43,179 nt of DNA, taken from a virus. The notes under the pieces were generated by a model. It saw nothing but the letters and a program-made list of their open reading frames with translations. It was not told the DNA's origin and searched no databases. Positions 1 to 7,823 of the stretch are shown in pieces. Every line of letters starts with the position of its first letter. The first letter of the stretch is position 1. The stretch covers positions 1 to 43,179 of IMG/VR virus record IMGVR_UViG_3300030333_002897; one strand, 5' to 3'. The translations under genes were made by a program, and so were the position numbers.

Positions 1-98
1 TTCCTGTCGATAAAAGACCCGAGGTGGAAAGACTTTCATTTCAAGTGGGATGCATCGATAAAGGGTCGGATAAGGGATTGGCTCAGACAGAACAACCC
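1..98. repeat. Terminal direct repeat, left copy (circular join)
   Basis: Bases 1-98 are identical to bases 43081-43178. The following base differs (t at 99, a at 43179). The repeat lies inside the primase-helicase reading frame, which continues open across the join. The simplest reading is the overlap of a circular or circularly permuted assembly rather than a biological terminal repeat. Confidence 0.95.
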
Positions 99-1833
99 TG
101 AAGACCTAGACGTTTACTTTTGTCCGTTGCCCTTCCGGAAACCAGAGAGGTTGGCCAAGTATGTTAAACCGGTCAACCTGCTTTGGTCCGATGTGGATGA
201 TGGCGACCCCAAGAAGTTAAGACCGACTGTACTCTGGGAATCAAGCCCAGGTAGACATCATGCTCTGTGGTTCATTAAGGAAAAGATGAATGCGGAGGAT
301 GCCTCACAACTTAACCGTTCCCTGACGTATTACCTGGGAGCAGATAAGGGTGGTTGGGACCTGTCACAGGTTCTCCGTGTCCCTGGCACATATAACCACA
401 AGTACAAATCCAGGCCGATGGTTAAACTGAGTCACTGGGATAACAAGGTCTACAGTGAAGCCAGGATAGCCAACAAGGTAAAGCATCGGGCTAAGTCTAA
501 GGTCGAGGAAGTACCCGATGACATCAACGAAATCCTCCAGGGGTATTCCTTATCGCGTGGGGTACTGAACCTCCTGCTAGGGGAAGCTGAGGAAGGGAGG
601 CGATCTGACGTTATTTGGTACCTAGAGAATAAGCTCAGTGAAGCTGGGATGTCCCCCAACGAAATCATCCAGGTAATCAAGGGTACTGAGTGGAACAAGT
701 ACGCAGGGAGGGCTGACGAGGATCATCGGCTGAGAACTGAGCTGTCCAAGGTAATTGAGAAACAGGTTGAGAAACCCAAACCCGTAAAGAAGAAACTGCA
801 TGAGGGGTTGAAGCTAGAATCCTTCAGTGATGTGATGTCTTCCCTGCAGACTTCACCCGGTTGGCAAGTCCCTGGTTTCTGGATGCGGCGTTCTCATGGG
901 ATAGTGGCAGGGGAACCGAAGTCTTTTAAATCCACACTGGTGATGGACATGGCACTGAGCATTGCAAGTGGTGCCCCGTTCCTGGGTAAGTACCCCATCG
1001 AGGATACTGGCCCCGTTCTATATATCCAGAATGAGAACGCCCACTGGATTATGAAAGACCGGTTCGAGAAGATGCTGGTAAATAAGAACCTAGTGGGGAA
1101 GGTCAGCATCACTGATAGGAAAAACCTGTCCGTGGAGTTCCCACCGGAGATACCCTTCTATATGGTTAACCAGCAGAGCTTCATGCTGAGTAACACGGAG
1201 GACTGCGAATTCCTGGAAGAAACAATCGCCAGGATGAAACCGGAGTTAGTGGTACTCGATCCCTTATACCTGATGTTCGATGGTGACATCGGGTCAGCAC
1301 AAGACCTTTTCCCCATCCTGCAATTCCTGTTGTACCTCAAGAACACATATAACTGTGGCATCTGCGTAATCCACCACTATAACAAGAGTGGGGATTCGAA
1401 GCGAGGTGGTCAGAGGATGCTGGGGTCCACCACTTTGCATGGTTGGGTTGAATCTGCTTGGTACCTCCAGGCACTACCGAACGATGGTGAGGACGACGCT
1501 GAGATCACCATGGAGAGAGAATTCCGGGGAGCTGGGTTGCATCACAAGCTGGACATCCGAATCGAGATGGGAGAACTGGGTGTGGCAGAGTACCAGGCCC
1601 AGGTGGTTGACCACATACCTAGAGAGGATTCAGGACCCAGCAAGAAAGCTGCCCCTGACACAATGATCAACGATGTACTGGGGGTACTGGCTTCCAGGAC
1701 TTCTGTCACTGAGGCATACATTGGTTCTAACACGGGATATAATGTAAAGCAGGTAAGGGAAACCATTGACATGATGATTGAAAAAGGGCTCTGCTACCGA
1801 GAGTCCGGTAAAGTTCACAAGAGGAGCATGTAG
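1..1833 (+). CDS. Primase-polymerase/RepA-like helicase, main part (5' end lies at 43018)
   Basis: Bifunctional replication protein that should make primers and unwind DNA at the phage fork. The frame is already open at base 1, and joining it to the ATG at 43018 gives about 631 residues, so the internal TTG at 127 is not the start. The N-terminal half has archaeo-eukaryotic primase hallmarks: a DVD acidic motif in WSDVDDGDP, SSPGRHH with the catalytic-type His, and RVPGTYNHK. The C-terminal half is a RecA-like ATPase with Walker A GEPKSFKST near base 915, a Walker B-like VVLDPLYLMF near 1250, and a HHYNKSG motif. The last 60 residues look like a winged helix. The kinase gene follows one base after the stop. 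Family level is confident; whether it also has polymerase activity is not visible. Confidence 0.85.
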   Translation, partial: FLSIKDPRWKDFHFKWDASIKGRIRDWLRQNNPEDLDVYFCPLPFRKPERLAKYVKPVNLLWSDVDDGDPKKLRPTVLWESSPGRHHALWFIKEKMNAEDASQLNRSLTYYLGADKGGWDLSQVLRVPGTYNHKYKSRPMVKLSHWDNKVYSEARIANKVKHRAKSKVEEVPDDINEILQGYSLSRGVLNLLLGEAEEGRRSDVIWYLENKLSEAGMSPNEIIQVIKGTEWNKYAGRADEDHRLRTELSKVIEKQVEKPKPVKKKLHEGLKLESFSDVMSSLQTSPGWQVPGFWMRRSHGIVAGEPKSFKSTLVMDMALSIASGAPFLGKYPIEDTGPVLYIQNENAHWIMKDRFEKMLVNKNLVGKVSITDRKNLSVEFPPEIPFYMVNQQSFMLSNTEDCEFLEETIARMKPELVVLDPLYLMFDGDIGSAQDLFPILQFLLYLKNTYNCGICVIHHYNKSGDSKRGGQRMLGSTTLHGWVESAWYLQALPNDGEDDAEITMEREFRGAGLHHKLDIRIEMGELGVAEYQAQVVDHIPREDSGPSKKAAPDTMINDVLGVLASRTSVTEAYIGSNTGYNVKQVRETIDMMIEKGLCYRESGKVHKRSM

Positions 1834-1834
1834 T

Positions 1835-2407
1835 ATGACTATTATTTTGGAAGGACCAGATAACGCAGGGAAGACCACACTGGGCAAGAAGCTGGCCAAG
1901 AAGTTTAACCTGGTGTTGAAGCACTCTATTCGTCCAGACAAGTCCCTGGTCGCTCATGAGATATTGAAGCACAGCAGGGATCAACTGCTACCTAGCCGGG
2001 TTATCCAAGATCGAGTCTACGCTATCTCAGAATATGTGTATGGCACTATCATCAGGGGGAAGACTGCCCTGGGTCCTTTCCACGCTCAGGCACTCCGCGA
2101 CCTGTACTCCAGGGATCACCTGATCATCTACTGCCGACCCTCCATGAAAACCATCTTGAACAACCGGGGAAGGGATCAGATGGAGGGGGTTCTGGATCAT
2201 CACGAAGCTATTGTTAATGAATACGATGAGGTGATGGTAGATATCAACCGGTATTCCAACAACGGGGTTATCAGTTATGACTGGGAGGTCATGCCATTTG
2301 ATTACATCGCTGAGAGGGTAGCTGCTCACCTTTCAATGGTGGATTCTCGAGAGAGCAGCATCCAATACCTAATGGAGTTTAAGCATGCAGAACCACAAGA
2401 GAGTTGA
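1835..2407 (+). CDS. Deoxynucleoside monophosphate kinase, thymidylate-kinase-like
   Basis: P-loop kinase of 190 residues, predicted to phosphorylate a deoxynucleoside monophosphate. Walker A is GPDNAGKT with K13 and T14; a DR motif (DRVYAISEYVYG) matches the thymidylate kinase DRx region, and a basic lid-like stretch NNRGRDQ follows. An open frame extends upstream to 1778, but ATG 1835 is chosen because GAGGAG lies nine bases before it and the upstream gene stops at 1833. It overlaps the next gene by 23 bases. In T4 the dNMP kinase accepts hydroxymethyl-dCMP; a similar role for a modified base is possible here because of the neighbouring thymidylate-synthase-fold genes, but the sequence does not show the substrate. 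Confidence 0.75.
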   Translation: MTIILEGPDNAGKTTLGKKLAKKFNLVLKHSIRPDKSLVAHEILKHSRDQLLPSRVIQDRVYAISEYVYGTIIRGKTALGPFHAQALRDLYSRDHLIIYCRPSMKTILNNRGRDQMEGVLDHHEAIVNEYDEVMVDINRYSNNGVISYDWEVMPFDYIAERVAAHLSMVDSRESSIQYLMEFKHAEPQES

Positions 2408-2837
2408 AGATTTCAATAAACTGGTACTAGGTATCGAGCCCCGTGACCTGGGCATGATGAGCCCTGATGAGTTCCGGCTGTCGATGACACAACTCAGGGA
2501 GGAGATCAGGGAAATCGAGGAAGCCTATGAAAAGGGTAACCTGGTAGGTGTGGTAGATGGCCTGATTGATTTGGACTATTTCCACAAGGGGGTTATCTAC
2601 AAGCATGGGATCAACTACGCGATCTACAACATGCTGTTCGGACAGGTCCACGAGTGCAACATGACCAAGAAGAAAGGGGTTAAGGAATCCCGCCAGGGTT
2701 TCGGTAATGCAGCTGATGCTATTAAGCCACAGGGATGGGTACCGCCCGAAACCAAAATATATGAGACACTGAAGGCCGTAGCTTATGACCACCCTGACAT
2801 CTCTTCCATTGGCCTTATCCCTCCAGATAAGGATTGA
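2385..2837 (+). CDS. MazG/PRA-PH-like nucleotide pyrophosphohydrolase
   Basis: All-alpha NTP pyrophosphohydrolase-like protein of 150 residues that would hydrolyse a (d)NTP to the monophosphate. The expected metal-binding pattern is present: REEIREIEEAYEKG (acidic EExxE helix) followed by VDGLIDLDYF (DxxD-type helix), then the conserved FGQVHECNMTKK segment typical of phage phosphoribosyl-ATP pyrophosphohydrolase-like proteins. ATG 2385 has GGAG seven bases upstream. It sits in the nucleotide-metabolism run between the kinase and the TS-fold genes. T4 dCTPase (gp56) belongs to this broad superfamily, so a dCTPase or dUTPase role is plausible; the substrate cannot be read from sequence. A second, unrelated-looking MazG-type gene lies at 41061-41444. 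Confidence 0.7.
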   Translation: MQNHKRVEDFNKLVLGIEPRDLGMMSPDEFRLSMTQLREEIREIEEAYEKGNLVGVVDGLIDLDYFHKGVIYKHGINYAIYNMLFGQVHECNMTKKKGVKESRQGFGNAADAIKPQGWVPPETKIYETLKAVAYDHPDISSIGLIPPDKD

Positions 2838-3009
2838 GGTAATCGACGAGCAGATAATACTGTTCGAAGGGTACATCAAGAAGATGCCGGTTCATAGGGA
2901 GTATTATGAATCGGTCATCATCCACCTGGATGCTATGAAGGATGGGCTCCTCCATAAGCTGAAACAAATAGAAGCCCAACAGGAGTCACAATGCAACACA
3001 CTGAACTAG
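2785..3009 (+). CDS. Small helical protein of unknown function
   Basis: Not recognised. The longest frame gives 74 residues from ATG 2785, which would overlap the previous gene by 53 bases. The first 16 residues look like out-of-frame translation of that gene, so translation may start later, for example at the TTG at 2809. From about base 2830 the product is a single charged helix-rich chain (IDEQIILFEGYIKKMP, then YYESVIIHLDAMKDGLLHKLKQIEAQQ), compatible with a short coiled coil. It overlaps the next gene by 19 bases, consistent with translational coupling. No function is suggested. Confidence 0.5.
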   Translation: MTTLTSLPLALSLQIRIEVIDEQIILFEGYIKKMPVHREYYESVIIHLDAMKDGLLHKLKQIEAQQESQCNTLN

Positions 3010-3773
3010 AGCTAGAGTGGGCTGAGTTCGTAAAGAAGTTGGCCTGCACTAAGCCTGAGGCCTATGTCCAGATCAGGAAGGTATTTCGTGATGTGACCTG
3101 GGAAGTTCCATTCGATAAATTCGACGGGGTATCACTGAAGCCTGAGAGCCTGGGGTATGCTCCAGGGGACAGCAAAATGCGACAGCTGAAAAGAAACTAC
3201 CTGTCAGTAGAAGAACTGGAGAAAGCCAGGGATTCCCTAATTGAAAGGCAGTCTAAGCAGCAGTCATCTATAACGGCCCGGTTCGGTAATATGGCTAAGG
3301 ACTCCAGGTCACAGGGGTTCTGCATGCAAACCATCACACTGAGCCACATCAGTAAGCCAGAACCAGGACACCCCCAGTTTGTAGTGGAGCTTTACTATCG
3401 CAGCACTGAGGTTGGCCAGAAGTTCTTTGCTGATCTGGCCTTTCTGGATGAAGTGATCTTCCCCATCCTGCTGGAAGGATTACCCAAACCTGATGTGATC
3501 CGGTTTAAGTTTTCTACCCTGTATCTCAGCTCTATGTTTTTACCTATCTTCTTCCAAGTGGTTAATACCAGGGAGACGATGGAATCCATCCAGAAGTTCG
3601 ACAACAAATGGTACACCCGTTGTGTCAGGGTAGCAGTCGAGAAATGGATGGTGGAAGAATGTGGGTATAATTACAGGACCAGGGCTAAGATGCATGACCT
3701 CTTCAGGAAGTACGTCTTTCCCAACCTGAGTAAATCAGATATCAAACGCATTAAGGAGATCACAAAGAAATGA
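2991..3773 (+). CDS. Probable divergent thymidylate-synthase-fold protein
   Basis: 260 residues, not closely recognised, but the middle looks like a diverged relative of the next gene. The stretch YYRSTEVGQKFFAD (R137 to D148) can be laid without gaps on the RSCD...Asn/Asp motif of thymidylate synthases, with D148 at the residue that selects uracil or cytosine in that family. A Cys (C111, GFCMQTITLS) precedes it by 26 residues. FKFSTLYLSSMF resembles the family's terminal beta segment, but the usual HxY pair is missing, so it may be inactive or a partner subunit. ATG 2991 follows AGGAG. It overlaps the next gene by 4 bases (ATGA), implying coupled translation. Remote similarity only. Confidence 0.45.
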   Translation: MQHTELELEWAEFVKKLACTKPEAYVQIRKVFRDVTWEVPFDKFDGVSLKPESLGYAPGDSKMRQLKRNYLSVEELEKARDSLIERQSKQQSSITARFGNMAKDSRSQGFCMQTITLSHISKPEPGHPQFVVELYYRSTEVGQKFFADLAFLDEVIFPILLEGLPKPDVIRFKFSTLYLSSMFLPIFFQVVNTRETMESIQKFDNKWYTRCVRVAVEKWMVEECGYNYRTRAKMHDLFRKYVFPNLSKSDIKRIKEITKK

Positions 3774-4609
3774 GCCACTTCCAAGATGTTAGTCAGGCCG
3801 TCGGGGTTATCCAGGCCACAATGAGGGATGCTGGTCAACTGGTTCACACTGAGCGTTGGCAATCCTGGGATATTAAAGACCGGCCGGAGGCCCAGATGGT
3901 TGAGGTACTCCACCAGTCCTTCTCCTGTCCCATACCAGGACTTGAACCCAAAGAAATGGCCAGCCGGATCGGGGCCAATATGCCCTGGGCTGAGGATCAC
4001 TTCCAGGAGAGAGTCTGTGGATTCCCCCTGAACCCTGGGAAAGAGTGGAGGAACTGGCCCTGGGGTGGTCACGCAGATAAGCATCGTGATGGGGAACTGT
4101 TCAACCACAACTACATGGAACGGTACTGGCCCAAGTGTGCTGGGTACACGATGCAGCCTACTGAGGACCCTGAGGACTTTATCAATAAGAACCCGGCCAC
4201 TGTCCCTATCAGGAATGGCATCAGGGCCCGCTACGGTGACCTACAGGACGTGATCGATCTGCTAGCTGATGAACCCCTCACCCGTCAGGCTTACCTGCCT
4301 GTATGGTTCCCTGAGGACACTGGGGCTCAGAACACTGGCCGGAAACCCTGTACCCTGGGATACCACTTCATCATGAGGAACGGGAAGCTCGACATAGTCT
4401 ACTACATCCGGAGCTGTGATCTGTTCCGACACTTTCATGATGATGTGTTCCTGACCATGAGGTTGGCCCAATGGGTACTGGACCAATGCTTCATGAAGAA
4501 TCACGAGGTGTGGGGTAAGGTGAAGCTAGGAAATATGCACATGCATATAACCAGCCTCCACATGTTTATCAACGATTATGTGGTCATGTTTAAAAGGAGA
4601 CCCCGGTGA
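3770..4609 (+). CDS. Thymidylate-synthase-family enzyme, possible dCMP/dUMP C5-(hydroxy)methylase
   Basis: 279 residues with clear thymidylate synthase features: VIDLLADEPLTRQAYLPVW (phosphate-binding Arg region), nucleophile C194 in RKPCTLGYHF, R214-S215-C216-D217 in the RSxD motif, and a terminal SLHMF (H264-x-F266) where the family has HxY. D225 occupies the position of E. coli ThyA Asn177, eleven residues after the RS Arg. Asp here is known from T4 dCMP hydroxymethylase, and the Asn-to-Asp change shifts thymidylate synthase toward dCMP. The enzyme may therefore act on dCMP rather than dUMP. Its N-terminal 110 residues have no clear ThyA counterpart. It overlaps both neighbours by 4 bases in a nucleotide-enzyme operon. 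The family is confident; the substrate is inference. Confidence 0.75.
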   Translation: MSHFQDVSQAVGVIQATMRDAGQLVHTERWQSWDIKDRPEAQMVEVLHQSFSCPIPGLEPKEMASRIGANMPWAEDHFQERVCGFPLNPGKEWRNWPWGGHADKHRDGELFNHNYMERYWPKCAGYTMQPTEDPEDFINKNPATVPIRNGIRARYGDLQDVIDLLADEPLTRQAYLPVWFPEDTGAQNTGRKPCTLGYHFIMRNGKLDIVYYIRSCDLFRHFHDDVFLTMRLAQWVLDQCFMKNHEVWGKVKLGNMHMHITSLHMFINDYVVMFKRRPR

Positions 4610-5076
4610 GAATCTCACGAGATCAGATGCTACTACTCTGGGCTCACGTTGCAGCTGCCAGGGGAACTTGTAACAGGCTTAAGGTGGGAGCTGTTATCAG
4701 CTTTGAATCAAGGCCTGTTTCGGCAGGGTATAATGGGGCTCCTCCTGGGAAGCCTCATTGTGACAGCAGCTGCAATGAATCCAAGCCTTGCACTAATACT
4801 ATCCACGCAGAGGAGAATGCTATCAAGTGGGCCAGGACTTTTGGGATCGATCCAAAAGGATCTACCATCTACCTGACAGATAGTCCCTGCAATGCCTGCG
4901 CTGAACTAATCATCGATGCTGGTATATCCCGAGTTGTTTTTGATAGAATGTACCGGGATCAAAGACCTGTAGCTAAACTGCATAACCATGGTGTGGAGGT
5001 AGAGCAATGTCCAGTCAACCCTGTGATAAGTGTGATCTTGCACAATTTGCTAACCATACTTGCATCGGCGGAGTAG
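4606..5076 (+). CDS. dCMP deaminase
   Basis: Zinc-dependent deoxycytidylate deaminase of 156 residues converting dCMP to dUMP. The zinc and proton-shuttle motifs are H67-A68-E69 (HAEENA) and C95-x-x-C98 (SPCNAC), with the N-terminal RLKVGAVI segment and GYNGAPPG substrate-binding region. Extra H51, C52, C56 and C62 resemble the second zinc site of phage dCMP deaminases. It starts at GTG 4606, overlapping the preceding TGA, with AGGAG seven bases upstream. The last 70 bases overlap the polymerase gene. It would supply dUMP, or act on a modified dCMP, next to the TS-fold enzyme. Confidence 0.9.
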   Translation: MRISRDQMLLLWAHVAAARGTCNRLKVGAVISFESRPVSAGYNGAPPGKPHCDSSCNESKPCTNTIHAEENAIKWARTFGIDPKGSTIYLTDSPCNACAELIIDAGISRVVFDRMYRDQRPVAKLHNHGVEVEQCPVNPVISVILHNLLTILASAE

Positions 5077-7547
5077 GTAACAAAAAAGCAAAGATAATGA
5101 TAGTGGGGGATAACCCTAACTACTTCGAAGATAACAAGGGGGAGTATGGCCATGGGAATCCCCATAAGCTGCTCCTTGATTTGTTGCATGCCTCAGGGAT
5201 AGAATACGAAGACTGCTACTACACCCCCGCGGTTAAATGTCGTAAAGGGGAAAAGGGTAAGGTCTCTGCCACACAACTCAAGGAGTGTAAGACTTATCTC
5301 CAAGCTGAGCTGGAAAGGGTCCAACCCGAGTGGGTTATCACGATGGGTTCAACTGCCCTGAAGGCACTCACCAATAAAGCTAAGATCACGGAGATACACG
5401 GAAACCCTATCGATCACAAGATGGGGTTCACTGTCCTACCTACATTCCACCCATCCATGTCCCTCCGTGATCCCCGATTCTGGGATAGGATCAACACTGA
5501 CTTCCGACGGTTTGGTAAGATCATCAACGGGGAACCCCTGACACAACACAAACTAAACCTCACCCGAGTACTCACGACAGGGGCGCTACAGGAAGTTATA
5601 CGGGCCATTAAGAAATCCAAAGTAGTGGCATTCGACCTGGAAACTACCGGCCTGGAAATGCGACTCAGAACGTCAGGGATAGGTCAAACGGTCATAGCCA
5701 CATTTCGACAGGAATTTGTTATTGATCACGAGTGCTTCACTCAGTGGGAGATGGAGAAATTCCATCACCGGGTCTGCCGTCTACTGAAGGGTAAAACAGT
5801 CCTGGCTCAGAATGGCAAATTCGATAACCTGTGGCTCTATTATATGTATGGGGTCAGGTTCCCACTCACCTTCGATACCATGCTAGCCTCCCATCTCCTG
5901 GATGAGAATTCACCCAACGGGCTTAAAACCAATGCTAGAACCATCCTGGACATGGAGGACTGGGAAGTTAGCGTTGATATTAAGAAGGGGATAGTGGAAC
6001 CCAAGAAGGTTCAGATAGCCGATGCTAAAAGGGAGCTGAGGGCTCAGGGTTTAAAGGGGGCTATGTTGGATGATGCCCTGGAGCAGTGGATCAAGGAAAA
6101 AATCCAGGAGAACAAACAGAGACGAGCTGAGTACGCAGCATGGGATGGATACGCCACAGTTAGACTGTACAAGCATTTCAAAAGACAGCTGGCTGAGGAC
6201 CCCGACTTGGAGAACCTGTTCTATCGGATGGTAATGCCAGTAGCCAGGGCTTATGAGCAGGTAGAAATAAACGGGGTACATGTTGACCTGGAGAGAATGC
6301 GGGAAAACGAGAAGGTACTTATTCGACGTATCCGCCGTATCTCTAAATCACTTAACCGAATGGCCAAGCCCTATGTGGACACGGCCACTATGAATTGGAA
6401 TTCGGCTAAGGATGTAAACCACCTGCTGTTCGATAAGATGAACCTGGTTCCTGCTGGGCTGACGGATAAGGGAGCTCCATCCACAGCAGAGGACAACCTG
6501 GTCAAAATGAAAGATCAGCACAGGGTTGTTTCAAAGCTATTGGAATACCGAGGAGCATTTAAGCAGTGGTCAGGGTTTATCGAGGGTTGGAAGAAACGGA
6601 TGATCGACGGGAAGCTATACCCCTCGTATAAGATCGCCGGTACAGTGACAGGTAGACCCTCCTGCTCAAACCCTAATCTACAACAGGTTCCCCGAGACCC
6701 CTTCATCAGGAGCCTTATCGGTGCCCCTGAGGGCTATGTATTCTTCGAGGTAGATTACTCCCAGGTAGAGCTCCGTGTGGCTGCTGTAGTGGCTAACGAA
6801 CCCACCATGCTCCAGATATTCCGGACGGGGGGTGACATACACGAAGCCACATACCAGATGGTGATGGGAATAAGCACTGAGGAAGCAGTAGCTCACATCA
6901 CTGACCCAGCCGAAAAGAAAACCCAGCTCAAGGAGGAACGTAAGAAAGCTAAGGCGATTAACTTCGGGTTTATCTACGGGATGGGTTGGAAGAAGTTCAG
7001 GGAATACGCCGAAGCCAAATACGGTCTGGTAGTAAATGATCACGAGGCTAAGGCAATGCGGAAGCGATTCTTCGAGACTTATCCTGGTCTGGTCGAGTGG
7101 CACAAACGGCAGCGTAGGATCGTCAGGAATATGGGAGAGGTCAGGACATTCACCGGACGGGTCAGACACCTTCCACAAATTGATTCTCCTGACCAGGGTC
7201 TCGCGGCTGAAGCTGAACGGAACGCTATCAACTCCCCTGTTCAGGGATTCGGGGCTGAGATGATTCTGATGTCCCTGGTGGAGGTTAACGAGTACTTCCA
7301 AAATGATATAGTGAAGCTGGGGGGAACAATCCACGATGCTATGGTTGGGATAGTCAAGAAGGAATACGCACTCGAGGCTATGTCCAGGATTAAGACCATC
7401 ATGGAATCCCCGAGAATCATGAAAGAGTTCGGGATTGAATTACCCCTACCAATCATCGCAGATGTGACTCTAGGTAACTGGGGGGTAGGTAAGGAATACG
7501 ATCCTGAAGAACTCCCTGAACCACTGGAGCTAAAACATGCCGCGTAA
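5007..7547 (+). CDS. Uracil-DNA-glycosylase domain fused to DNA polymerase I (3'-5' exonuclease and polymerase)
   Basis: 846-residue replicative polymerase with an unusual N-terminus. Residues 1-190 resemble Fe-S family 4/5 uracil-DNA glycosylases: C6 and C9 plus two later cysteines (KCR, KEC) for the cluster, GDNPNYFED at the catalytic motif, and TFHPS near the end. Residues about 200-390 are a DnaQ-like exonuclease: D210/E212 in FDLETTG, N269 and D273, and Y376-x3-D380. The polymerase part has motif A EVDYSQVELR (D583), a motif B-like KAKAINFGFIYG, and motif C IHDAM (H776, D777), with Ala where most family A enzymes have Glu. No 5'-3' exonuclease domain is present. GGAGGT precedes ATG 5007. 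Whether the glycosylase domain is active or only recognises uracil is unknown. Confidence 0.92.
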   Translation: MSSQPCDKCDLAQFANHTCIGGVGNKKAKIMIVGDNPNYFEDNKGEYGHGNPHKLLLDLLHASGIEYEDCYYTPAVKCRKGEKGKVSATQLKECKTYLQAELERVQPEWVITMGSTALKALTNKAKITEIHGNPIDHKMGFTVLPTFHPSMSLRDPRFWDRINTDFRRFGKIINGEPLTQHKLNLTRVLTTGALQEVIRAIKKSKVVAFDLETTGLEMRLRTSGIGQTVIATFRQEFVIDHECFTQWEMEKFHHRVCRLLKGKTVLAQNGKFDNLWLYYMYGVRFPLTFDTMLASHLLDENSPNGLKTNARTILDMEDWEVSVDIKKGIVEPKKVQIADAKRELRAQGLKGAMLDDALEQWIKEKIQENKQRRAEYAAWDGYATVRLYKHFKRQLAEDPDLENLFYRMVMPVARAYEQVEINGVHVDLERMRENEKVLIRRIRRISKSLNRMAKPYVDTATMNWNSAKDVNHLLFDKMNLVPAGLTDKGAPSTAEDNLVKMKDQHRVVSKLLEYRGAFKQWSGFIEGWKKRMIDGKLYPSYKIAGTVTGRPSCSNPNLQQVPRDPFIRSLIGAPEGYVFFEVDYSQVELRVAAVVANEPTMLQIFRTGGDIHEATYQMVMGISTEEAVAHITDPAEKKTQLKEERKKAKAINFGFIYGMGWKKFREYAEAKYGLVVNDHEAKAMRKRFFETYPGLVEWHKRQRRIVRNMGEVRTFTGRVRHLPQIDSPDQGLAAEAERNAINSPVQGFGAEMILMSLVEVNEYFQNDIVKLGGTIHDAMVGIVKKEYALEAMSRIKTIMESPRIMKEFGIELPLPIIADVTLGNWGVGKEYDPEELPEPLELKHAA

Positions 7548-7755
7548 ACTGTCCAGGTTTTATCTGAAGCAACATGACCCTCTATGGATATTCAAGGTCA
7601 AAGGTAGGGGGGCTAGGAAAGTCTTTTTGGAGATGGGATGTGAAGAGATCAGCAAGAAAGAATACGACTCCTATGAAAAGAAAGGCAAGCAGGATGTGGT
7701 ATCTGCACCACGCAGAAAGCGAAAGCGTGTTAAAGACCACAAATCCAAAGCTTAG
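7537..7755 (+). CDS. Small basic protein of unknown function
   Basis: 72 residues, not recognised. The start overlaps the polymerase stop by 11 bases, with GGAG upstream of ATG 7537. The C-terminal third is strongly basic (APRRKRKRVKDHKSKA), as in small nucleic-acid-binding proteins. The N-terminal part, DPLWIFKVKGRGARKVFLEMGCEEIS, could form a compact alpha/beta unit. Placement between the polymerase and a Cas4-like nuclease suggests a role in replication or repair, by context only. Confidence 0.6.
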   Translation: MPRKLSRFYLKQHDPLWIFKVKGRGARKVFLEMGCEEISKKEYDSYEKKGKQDVVSAPRRKRKRVKDHKSKA

Positions 7756-7779
7756 GGACAGGTGTTTGGATGATGGATG

Positions 7780-7788
7780 TGATATGAT
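7780..7788 (+). promoter_or_regulatory. Candidate extended -10 promoter before the Cas4-like nuclease gene
   Basis: TGATATGAT matches an extended -10 (TGn followed by TATGAT). No good -35 hexamer lies at the right distance. It is in the 68-base gap between the small basic protein and the nuclease, 36 bases before ATG 7824. The same TGATATGAT string occurs before the DenV-like gene at 14794-14802. Confidence 0.35.
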
Positions 7789-7823
7789 AGACAGTGACAC
7801 TTACCACACACTCTTGGTGAAAT

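Noticed and set aside
1-98. Biological terminal redundancy or packaging repeat
   Set aside because: It lies inside the coding sequence of the primase, and its short length and position at an arbitrary contig break fit an assembly overlap.
6678-7334. 218-codon minus-strand frame inside the polymerase gene
   Set aside because: Antisense shadow of polymerase motifs; no independent features.
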